64,000 nt of DNA from Owenia fusiformis. Its lineage: Eukaryota; Annelida; Polychaeta; Sabellida; Oweniidae. Every line of letters begins with the position of its first letter. Position 1 is the first letter of the stretch. Location: contig CAIIXF020000004.1 in the NCBI GenBank assembly GCA_903813345.2, positions 8,637,525 to 8,701,524 of the forward strand, in the 5' to 3' direction. A program made the translations under genes and the position numbers. Of this stretch, positions 36,701 to 48,700 are shown one piece after another. The notes beneath the pieces are model-generated. The model was given only the letters and a program-made list of their open reading frames with translations, was not told the DNA's origin and ran no database searches.

Positions 36701-39700
36701 TACATGAAGGTAAGAAGAAAGACAAAAGAATACGAGCTAATGTTAGGGGTTTAACCCTTACACCTGTTATCAATAAGATATGGGACACTATAATTCTAAA
36801 CCGAAGCATGTCTGTATTAGAGAGGGCAGGTGTTCCACATAATTTGCAATTTGCTAGCAAACATGGTGGAGGTAGCCAAATGGCAACGTACGTTTTAAAG
36901 GAAGTCCTACATCTCTTAACACCCAAGTCACATTTGTCGTACGGAGGGCGTGCGTCGACCGCAGATCAATTAAATCAGTGTATTTCTGCGGCGAGCGCAG
37001 GAAAACTACGCTCGCCTTGCGGCCTCCGTGCGGCGTATCCAGTTTTTTAGAGGCCGCAGGGTCGCCATAGAAGTTATAACTCGGAGTTATAATATTTGTT
37101 CATTTCTGAGGTCCCGTAGAAATCAACTGGCTCAACAAGATTGAATCATTAGTTGTCAATGTTTCACGATCACTTTTCATTTGATATTACATCCTAGCAC
37201 TTTGAATAACATTTATAAATTGTCCTGATGTAAATAAAATGAAAAAAACTATTATTTATCAATATAAATTTAAAATTCACCGTGCGGCTGCCGTGGGAAA
37301 TGTGACTGGAAAAATATGAGAGCGCAGAAATTCTGCGGCGAGCGTAGAAAAGCTACTGGCCGCAGAAAAGATAGACCGCAAGGTCGCCGTAGGAAATGTG
37401 ACTGGGGTGTTAATGAGCGACACTCTCCAGTTTTTTGCGCATTCTTGATAATCGTATGGCATTTGATTTATTGTATAGACATGGGCTATTTTTAGAACTT
37501 TTTAATTTAGGTATCAATGGGCTCTCGTGTAGACTCATAGTACAAGGGTATAGCAATACCTGTGCTCGAATCTTGTACGATGATGAATAATCTAGGGAGA
37601 TAACCATAAATCAAGGCTGTGGTCAAGGAAGAATTTGTAGTTCAATCTGGTTTCAAATCTACATTAATGACCTAATAATTGAAATGTGCCAGTCATTTTT
37701 TAGGGTTAGGATTGCACCAGATTTAAAATTGCCATGTATAATTGTAGCCGACGACACGACGGTCATACCTGCCACTGCTAGTGGTCTTCAAAATCGATTA
37801 GATATTGTATACAAATACAGCTGTCGTTGGAGATAAGTATATCATGCTGGGTCACCTTTAAATCAATGCAAAAGTGCTGTAATCATCTTTGGGAAATCAA
37901 ACCTAAATAAGTGTAACTCAAACTGGTCATTAGGAAAGGAACCAAAACCTACCAGAAATGAACAAGTATATGTCGGCAATATTATCAACAACTCTTTATG
38001 CAACATAGGAATGTACAATGGAGGACTTAACCCATTAGTAAGTTTTAAAATATTAAATCGTATCATTATGCCGACGGCAATTTACGGATGCGAACTATGG
38101 TATTCTTTAAGTCCTAATGAAATTGAAACAGTAGAGATTACACAGCGTCACATAGCAAAAAGATTTCAGGGTATGGTGAATCGTACACCGAGTGGAGCTG
38201 TGATAAGCTCTCTAGGGCAATATTCAGTGCAATCTTATATACATAAATTAAAATTAATGTTCTAGGACGACTATGCAGATTAAGTGACATCTTAATACAG
38301 AAAAGATATTTATAATTCGCCTTGCGAGCACGATTGTACGAGATATCCATAATCTGCAAAGTCAGTTTTTTTAAGTGACGTCATGTCAATTTTAGATACA
38401 TATCCTGTTATCCGTCAAGAATTCTTAACTTATTTGGAAGGAAATACTTTTAAACAGAATTATGGACAAAGGAAAATGGAAATTATTAGTAAATGGCCAA
38501 TTTCAGTTTACAGAATCAAAAACATGGCGAGAGATTGTCCACATTAATCCAAGATTACAACGCTTTTCAAATGTTCATATCGAGTATAAGCCTATTATTT
38601 ATTGGGAACTTGGTCTAAAATATCCCATGTTTACTTGGCGATTTGGCCAGTTACTTGCACTCCTTTTACTTTTTACCGAAAAAGAAACGAAATGCCTTGC
38701 ATGTTAAAAGTTGACAATTGATATGGTCAGTCACCTTGTTCTTCACTGCCAGCATGTCCGAGTTATTTACTTGAGAGAGAAACTCTTAGATGGTATTGTT
38801 AACCCCCCTATCACACCAAACTCGTTCTTACCCGTTCTTGCCAGTCCTACGAAAACGTCGTAAAACGGGCTCAATCTGGCTGTGGTCGGGAAATATGTCT
38901 GAAATAATTAGCTTCTTCGTTCCTAAACAGTCTTCAATACGTCCTTCTCGTTCGCAGTTCGTTCAAGTCGCACCACGTCGGTGTGCAACGTAGTAGAACG
39001 CGTCCCTTAGTCTAGAAGGTCAACAGGACCTGATTACAGAACGTTATGGTCGCCATCGAATTTTGAATCGATTCAAAATTCTAAAATCACATTCCCGTCT
39101 GAGAACGATCATAAAGTTCGTAAATAGACCTTAGAAAGTTGCGGCTACGTTCATTTCGTTCGCACACAGTTTTGAAGAACGCAGTGGCAACTTGTTTGGT
39201 GTGAGAGCTATATTTTTGCTAACTCGTTCATAAGCAGTGTTAAATACGTTCTCAATCAGTTTAAACCCGTTTGCAATTAGTTCTACCTCGTTCTCAACAC
39301 GTCCTCAGACAATTCAACTCGTTGTTAAAACGTCCCTAGTAGGATTGAAGTACGACGGTTCCGTTCGTAGTACGTCCAGCTCGTCGTTAGTACGTTGTCA
39401 CTCGTTCTAATTGTAGAACGTGACGACCACGAGAACATTTTGAGCATTGTCTAAGTTCTAGAGGACCTACCCGTTCGAGTACGTTCGATGAAGTTTGTTA
39501 ATATATCCCAAACGGTTCTTAGTAGGTCCAGTCCGTTCGTACACAGTTGAAGCCCGTTTTCGAGAACGTAGTGAGAACTAGTTTGGTGTGATAGTAGGGT
39601 AATATACTACCTATTGATTTATCAGTTCAATTATTGAACACTACTGAAGATATTATAGTAGAAACACGACTGATGTACTTCAAAATTGCCAAGATGGTAC

Positions 39701-42700
39701 AATTGAACAGTTCCAATTGAATAGTGCATATTAAATTGATCTAATGGTGAAAACAGTTATCAAACAAACAGAAATGTAAAAACTCTAAATGTAAATCTAT
39801 ATGTAACAATATGTACAAATGTAAATAATATGTTAATGTGAATTGTCTGTAATTATATGTATTGTTTAAATCCTCACCTATGTGGAGGAAATAAAGACAC
39901 TGAACTGAACCTATCGGACATCGTATCTTTAAAAATATCGGTAAGTACTCACCATACCGTCTCCAACAGATATTTCCCAGGTACAATTCTCAGAATCTCT
40001 GTACTGGTTACAACTGTCGTTCATATATCCTGGTGATTGTATATAACCATGACTACCATTTAAATATACTGGGTTACCACACTCTGCAATAATGAGAACA
40101 CAACTTTTACTTTCAAATCATTTACATAATAGAACAAGTAGATGGTACATTTGTAACAAGTATATATCAGTTTATAGTACATTTGAAATCGATCCTCACC
40201 TGGTTTGCCTCGAAACATGTAGACAATAGTTTACGGACAAGATTTTACGACGTAAAACATCAAAATGGCCGAAAATAAAAAAGCATTTTTGTCGATTTTT
40301 TAAACAAAATATTCGCATGCAACTACATGTACTCTCAACAGTGACATAGGTTTTAACAATACAGCATGACAATTTCAAAACATCTTATTGATATAATTTA
40401 AGGTATTATCGCTCGTTGGCTTTACTTAAGACATTCAACATGGCTTACATGACTGAGCCAATATGTCCAAAATCTAATCAGACGAGAATGAAGTGAGTTA
40501 AGGAAGATATTAACGTTTTAAAATTAACCGTGGAGCTGATTTTTTTAATTTTGCAGACACGGATGTTTGCATTTGACTTAAATTGCCGACAAAATGGCGA
40601 ATCTTATCTATTTTAATACAAAATCACTGATTGTTATTTGTTTATCATCTTGAAGTGTGAATGTTAAAGACAAAAACAAGTTCAACTTGAATTTGCTGAC
40701 TATTTAATCATGCGTTCCATTAATTTGAATGGGTTTCCACGATACCAGCTATCTACCGGCTCAAGTTAAATTCTAAAAATTCTAGAAAATGTTTACCCCT
40801 ATGACGGTCATGTTGACCTCGATATGACCTTTTGTTGAATACCTCTTTTTGAAAAAAACAATACTTTTCTGAAGAGATGAAATGAACAAAGTTTACAATA
40901 ATACCAACATTTCTGAAATCAGAAGTAATAAAAATTCATAGAGAAGCGAATTCTCCTTTGTGATTTAGTGAAAAAATGTGTCCGGCATTAGGGTTAACAT
41001 GATCCAAAACGACCAAAAAGACCCAAAAACATGTTTTAGATTATATGCTTTATAGATCATTTATATACTAAAATAATAGGTAAAGACTTTGATTGTGGTG
41101 AATGCTAAGAATACATGGGTAATACATACTCTTGTGCACGGTGTATGACGCATGAAACCCTCTCATAGCGACAATATCATCACTTTTGAATTCAATTTTC
41201 CACCAATTGTCTTTCGATACTCGAAAAAAGGTGGGGCGTGAACCGCAGAATGTAAACGTTTCGCTATCATCACTCCTTAACTCCACATAGTCGTAATCGC
41301 AATCATCTTCTGCTTCTAATTCAAACACATTGAACGTTAATTCGATGACCTGTTGTAAAACATGTAGAAAAGAAGAAGAATTGAAAGAAGCGTTATTTTT
41401 TATGTATATTTGGTAAAAAAAACATTACCCCGGTATATCTAGTCTATTTGCATTAGCCATTATATAGTTGCTTGTTCATGGTTGCCATTATCACTTTACT
41501 TATTTATTTAAACACATTTGGGTTGCGAGAAATATATCGAGGAACAACATACTCAGTGGCAGTGGTAGCCTCGTCTTCAACATAAAGCTCCAGTAGGCAT
41601 ATCTTTCATCGTGAGTAATGGCAACTTCACATAAACGTAAACAATAACTCAGATGCGAGTAGGTAGTTAACAGTTTCACCACCAGGTGGTTTGTTCGGGT
41701 CAGGTTTAGCAGAAAGTTCCCTTCAAATTAAATATTCATCTGTTTTAGTGGTTCAATATTCATATAACCCTTGTGTATCTATTAGTTGTCACAGTGTAAA
41801 TTGAAGTATATCCTCAGTAAAAGAAAATGTTATTTTTTGATTTTATAACATGGGGTCTATAAGGAATCTATCCGAATAAGAAGCCATATTTCTTGATGTA
41901 CTTTTACATGTTGAATTCAAATATGACATCAATTTGACTCGATTTCGAATATTGAATGACGTAAATCAAGATTATTTTTTACTCGCATCTAGTCTATTGA
42001 TCGAACTTCCACTAAGTGTCTCAAAATAGATACTGCGACTGGCCATATACCGCGAGTGAAAACGTGATACAGAAAGCCTCGACTTCATTGGTCGAAAAAA
42101 TCGACTCTAAATGTAAAACTTCCTTGGATTAGCAATATTGTTAGCGCTGTTATATGAGACCTGGATTGATTAAGTAAGTTCATGCGTGTAATTAGTTGTA
42201 ATTGCTGAATGATACTTCTGAAAGTATCAGACATGTGTAAATCGTGATTGCCATTATATATTGACTAAGGGCGACAGCTCTAGTGTCAATATGATATTTT
42301 CCAAGGCCAATATTATATTTCTCGGGGAAAAATTCAAATGCCATCACAACCATCAATAACCTATGTATTCCATAATATTTTTCTTAACCTTTTTTTGTAT
42401 GTCATCACCCCATGATGGTGACATTAAATGAAATAATTTGATTTATTGAATGACATTTTCAACTTTTATTAACAAATTTTTAAACAGAAATACTTTATAA
42501 TACTAAATCAGATCATTATATGTCATAATAACACAATATTAAGTCTCATGAACTTTTCTGATAGTTCTAATATAAGATCTGATACGGGATTTTGGCTGAT
42601 ACGGGATCCAATGGGGGATCTGATACGGGATCTCAAAAGGGATTTTTTAATTTCCATTTTATACATATTATTATGGAATAAATATATTGACCAAACGAGC

Positions 42701-45700
42701 ATAGCCAAAAATGAATATTTTTGAAGAAATTAAAATTTTTGAAAAAATGATTCAAAAATGAAATTTTTTGAAATAAATGAAAATCTTTGAAAAATTGAAT
42801 ATTTTTGAAAAAATGAAAATTCTGAAAAAAATTAATTTTTTCGAAAATTGGAAAAATCATTTTTTTTTGAAAAATTGACTTTTTTGAAAAGTAGGGCCAA
42901 TTTGATTTTTTTCAAGTATATCATATAGCATAAGATAAAAAGTTGGTACAGCAAAAGATCGACAACTCACTTATATGTTAAAGGAAAAAGAAAAACAAGA
43001 TGTCGCAATTTATATGATCGTTATTCATCCGCAGATGTCAAGAAGATCATTTTCACTGATGAGAAGGACTTTTCTCTTGAAGTGCCCAAAAATCGTCAAA
43101 ATGATCGGGTGTATGGAAAGCGTAAACTTCAAATTCAACCATCACGTCTTTACCATGAAACTTCACGTTATCCAAAAAGATAATGGTTTCTGCAGGAGTA
43201 TCCTGGAAGGGGAAGACGGACATTTATTTCATTAATACTGACAAAGCCAAAGTCAACAGCGAAAGCTATATTAAGTTATTAGATGAAAATCTGCTACCTG
43301 ATTGTAGGAGGATTTACCCTAGAAATGACTATGTGTTTCAAGATGGGGCCCCTTCCCACACAAGTGGGGTAACTCATGCGTATCTGGAGATATCCACCAC
43401 AGCATTTATCAAAAAGGTTGAATGGCCTCCACAAAGTGGAGGCCATTCAACTGTACTGTACCATGCTGTACCAACTTTTTATCTTATGCTGTTTAACTTT
43501 TGTATTTGGCGATGCTCATCAATCTACATTATAAGGTGAAATAATTGAGTTATCCTCTGACATTACATTTCTTGCTATGCTATCTTGTATTTGGCGATAC
43601 TCACATAATGTACATCCGATTAATTTAATATTTTTATAGCTTATAGATAATATCGTTCTCTTACTCCCTGATAAATTTCAAATGAATTGGTTAATATCTT
43701 GCAGAGTTATAAGAGCTCAAAAAGCGGGACGTTTTTTTTGGGACACCCGATATATGATTTTTTTCAAGTATATATGATTTTTTCCAGGGAGAATATGACT
43801 TTTTGAGTATATATGATTTTAATAGGGATAATATGATTGTATTTCCCAGGGAAAACAGTACGTGTAGTATTATGGAATAAACGACACTTATAAACCTTTA
43901 TAGAATGGAATATTTGGTATATACTGATAGTATCAGTATCAGTCTGATACTCACCATTCCTTCATTAACATATATTTCCCATTCACAGACAGTTGAATGC
44001 GGATATGTACTGTTTGAATCAGCCGTGTACCCTGGCGAGGCGAAATCACCAGAACTTTCATTCAAATATACAGGACGGCCACATTCGGTAGTTGGTGTGC
44101 TTGCTTGAGCAACGGTAGTCATGGAAACTGCAATGTATAATAAATGTGTTCAAAGTTGAAAGTCCATATTGCATGAGAATCTATATATTATCCTACACTT
44201 AGTGTACTAAATGTACAATAACATGATAAAATAAATTTGATATTTATTGGCAAAATGAATATCCGGAGGATATCGTGACGATATACTCCGGGCGGAGGAT
44301 ATCGTGACGATATACTCCAGAAAACCCTATATGCGGAGGATATTGTGACGATATACTCCGCTTGTTGATTTCCCGCCAAATAGACTCTATTTGGCATGAA
44401 ATTCATTTTACAATGATATTATACATTCAGTACACTCCTTGTAAGTGTAGGATAATAAGAACATCCTATGATTTTTTTCAGAATATCATTTTAATCTACT
44501 CGGTGATATTGATATATGCACTCGTTCGCTTCGCTCTCTCGTGCAAATATCAATATCACCTCGTAGATAAAAATGATATTCCTCAAAATCATAGGATATC
44601 CTATAAAAAGTCACCTCCACATATTAACTTTTAAGCACAAAATACAGATTAATAACTAGGATAGTATTTTTGCAATCAATTAATTAATAAAACAGCTACT
44701 AGTATATCAAACCTCCGTACATGTGTAATTTTCTATTTTGTCAATAGCCTCAAATGATGCAAAAAAACCAGGTCTCGCTAACTCTCCATCAGTGTGCAAC
44801 TCCACGAGCATCCACTTATCTCTAGATTTGATATTAGACGGTACTCCATAACCACATAATAATGGTTCAATCGTTCCATAGGAATCCGTAAGACTAACGT
44901 TGTCAAATTCACAATCTGGGTGACTCTCGACGTCAAAATCATGAAATGTTAAGTTAACAATCTGAAATATTGTGATGCTAATCAAGCAAATACAAGTATA
45001 GCATTAAATGGAAAGAAAAAACTGCAACTATGGCTGAATGAACATGGCAACGCTCTCACTTTATGTAATTACGATGATGCTATACACACCAATCATACTA
45101 ACGATGATGTGAGGAATATTACATATTACATTGTAGAGTACAGCAATCTTGATTTATAAACGTTTCTTAACAGGGGCCACGAGTTCCCAAAATACAATTT
45201 CACAATCATTGAAACTATATTTGTAGAACGTGAGATATTTATAGATGCAAATTAAAGGCAGAATCAGATTCTTATTTTTATTTGGGAGAATTTTAATATC
45301 CCCCCCCCATTTTTGCACTTTTAATCTTATTTAATTTCACCACTATTGATAATATATCACAGATCTTTTTGGAGATATTATATATGAGCTTGTAAGGAAT
45401 ACATCGGTAGATCAATTGTACCTATTGCCTGCAATTTCGTCACTCCCTATAAACTTGGTTCTGGCTTTAAGGTTTATAGTTAATAAGCAAATCATGTATG
45501 CCAACCGTTGGTTAATGTCGTTAGTTTACTATATTCTGTCTGCGACAGCATTTTAAAATAAGCCTGTGTAGTATTGAACATAAAACCTATCCATAGTCTT
45601 ATTTCATTTATGTGTTGTTTGTTTTCCCAACCGGATATATTAGGTTACTTACCATATTGGAATCGACGTTGATCAACCAGGAGATGTTTTGATTATGCCC

Positions 45701-48700
45701 ATAGCCACACTTATCGTATCCAGGTGAGAAGAAACACCCATAACTCCCATTTAAACAGAATGTGTGTCCACAACCTAATAGCAGATAGGTCTATATATAG
45801 GGTGTCTCAAAAAATGTACCCAAAGTATATCCATAGCCACACTTATCATATCCAGGTGAGGCGAAACACCCATAACTCCCATTTAAACAGAATGTGTGTC
45901 CACAACCTAATAGCAGATAGGTCTATATATAGGGTTTCTCAAAAATGTACCCAACGTATATCAACATCATATAGACAAACGAATCAATATTTTCAGACAA
46001 TATTTTTGGATTGTCTTGTCATCAAAACATGTGGTTTCCCCTATACACAGTTTTAATTCAGCTTTGCCTTTTGACACTTTAACCCTTTACCTTTTACACC
46101 ACATGATCAATGTTACCTCAGATTTCGATGACAGTCTGCATATTTACTACTACATTGTTCATCACATTAAATAATTCTGATGGAATTTTCTGATTAATTT
46201 CTGTTCGGATGCTGGTCTTAAGTTGTCCTAGGTCTCTTAGCTTGGGTTTAGCATAGCAATGCCCCGAGAAAAAAGTATGGGCCGTCAAATCTGGTGAATA
46301 TGGAGGCCTTCACAATGTCTTATACAGAGCGTTGAGACGTTCAAGAAACTTAGACCAGTTCAAGTCTAAGGGCTCACTACCTTACACCCATGCCTTAATC
46401 TTATACTGTCTTTTTAACCCATTGTTTTAGCTTTTTGTGACCTAACACTGTTTTTAGCTCATGAACTGTTGTTGATGTTCATGTTTTAACTTTCTCGTAC
46501 TAACCCCCGACATAATGATCAGTAAAATTGATCAATCGTGTATTCAAATGATGATGATGATGAACTATTATCAAATGTGATGAACAATGTAGCAGTTAGG
46601 ATACAGGCTGTCATCGAAATATGAGGTAACATTGATTATGATACTTACTTCTGGGATTAGTATGTTTTATATTGAGACACTCTGTACCTTAATTCACTGA
46701 TAATACTATATAATATAAAGGAAAAATCTGGGATTTGCATAAATATATCGTTAAAGATTACCTGATTCGTTTATTGTCATTGCACACTTATTTGTCATGG
46801 TTGGCGGAGAGGCTTTATCAATGCTACTTGTAGGAATTCTTGTAGGCGTTTGAACATTTGTTGTAGATGAGCTTTCCCCAATTGTAGAAGATATTGTTGT
46901 TGAGGATTCCGTGTTGAAGGCTCGATCATTACTTGTTGTTATTAAGATCTTATTTATTTTCGTATTTGTTTCGGATATCCTGGTAGCCTCTGGAGTCAGA
47001 TTTGCTGTAGACGATTCCGTGTTGGCAATTGAATCATTTCTTGTTTGAGATGAGGTCGTGTCTCTTGTTTTATTTGTTGCTGATATCCCGAGAGTCTCTG
47101 GAGTCAAATTTGCTGTAGAAGATTTTATGCTGGCGATTGGACCATTACTTGTTGTAGATAAGGTCGTGTCTCTTGTCGTACTTGTTGTGGATATCGTTGG
47201 AGCCTCTTGGGTAAGATTTGCTGTAGAAGATTCCGTGTTGACGATTGGGCCATTACTTGTTGTAGATAAGGTTGTGTCTCTTGTCGTATTTGTTGTGGAT
47301 ATCTTTGGAGCCTCTTGGGTAAGATTTGCTGTAGAAGATTCCGTGTTGACGATTGGACCATTTTTTGTTGTAGAAATGGTGGTGTCTCTTGTCGTGTTTG
47401 TTGGGAATGTTCTTGGAGCCTCTGGATTAAAACTTGCTGTAGAAGATTCCATGTTGACGACTTGATCATTGGTTGTAGATAAAGTCTCACCTTGAGGTAC
47501 ATTCAATGAAAATACCCGGGTAGTATCTCGAGTCGTAGAAGAATCTGTTGTAGCCAAAGTTTTATAACTTATTCCACTTGATGAAGACGGCTGGGTACCA
47601 TATGAAGTCGTCTTCGTAGTACTAGATTCCTTATTGACGGCTGGATCATTGATGATAGGAACTAAAAAGGGAGAAACGATTATCCGTTTCTGATGCACCT
47701 GTCTATTTGAAAAGAACCACTTCAATGAAAAGGTGAATCTAAATGTATGACTTTTAGACATTGTAGATTTCCCTGCTGTAGGTTTGTTTGATGTATTTTT
47801 GCATCAGCACAATTTGATTTGACTGGTTAAATGTGATACATTTTAATGAGCGAATATGCTGTTACACAGAAACCGAAACCTAAATTCAGACCGTCGCTAA
47901 TCATTGTACACTCGTACACAGTTCGATCATTGATGAAATGTTAGCGACCACGGTATGTTGAAGCTTTAACATGTTTGGGTTATTCAGTTAATTTCTTTTA
48001 AGTTACCTTGTATTCGCGAATTTGACTTTCGGCTATTGGCTATCAGATTAACCTACTTTTTGCAAACTAATTTGATTATGAATGGAAAAATAGCAGGTAA
48101 ATTCATATTAACATTTGGTAATAAGATAGTTGGTTAATTTGTCAGCCGATAACCGGCAGTTGAATTCGGGAATAAAAGGTTTTAATTGAACTTTATAATA
48201 ATTTTACAAAACAGACAAAATAGTTGTTTTGACACACGCTCAAACAGCTCTAATTTTGGTGTCGATATAAAAGGGTTCCATATCTCATCAATAAATTGGC
48301 TCTTTCAATATCCTAAGTAGCCGTCATGTGCGTCACTGTTCACTTAAATAATTTCCAATCAGTTTAATTTACTATCACGCGCTCTTCCAGTGCTTATAAT
48401 GGCTTGATATTGGTATTGCTTAGCATATATTTAATTTAACAATGGGTTTCGTTATTGAACATATGCAAGCATTTATCAGTCTCGAGGGCAACTTTTGCCA
48501 ATGCTGGTGTTAACTTTTTCAAAAGCTGCAGAGGGTTCAAACGGTGAAAATTGCACGGTAGATCTAGACAGGTTGATTATAGTTATTTAAACTAAAGGAA
48601 TATCACGTACCAAACGTAACAGGTAAAAAAACGTTAAACGGCGCTATATATTTTTGTGTAACGATGGTTCCTGCATGGTGTTAGTGTTAGAAGGGGGGGG

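Larger units (their letters stand above)
36505..39909 (+). pseudogene. decayed LINE reverse transcriptase with two insertions
   Basis: Fragments in changing frames follow RT order: SNKAPGYDLITYEHFK (36556-36603), KKKDKRIRANVRGLTLTPVI and KHGGGSQMATYVLKE (to about 36915), MAFDLLYRHG (near 37460), INQGCGQGRICSSIW (37605-37650), IVADDT (near 37742, the FADD/YADD catalytic box), then the post-RT region to about 38770. A 3' tail resumes after 39594 and ends with AATAAAGACACTGAACTGAA at about 39890-39909. Stops and shifts are numerous. Small elements at 36929-37404 and 38808-39594 interrupt it. Non-LTR clade not determined. Confidence 0.8.

Noticed and set aside
36675-37050. 129-residue frame as a separate gene
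   Set aside because: It is one segment of the LINE relic running into a later insertion at 36929.
47058-47465. Val/Leu-rich plus-strand frame
   Set aside because: It is the antisense of the Thr/Ser-rich mucin repeats.
46751-47761. 336-residue frame taken as a single-exon gene
   Set aside because: The first 33 codons are intronic: an acceptor at 47661 joins in frame with the signal-peptide exon at 49536, which gives the protein a proper secretion signal.
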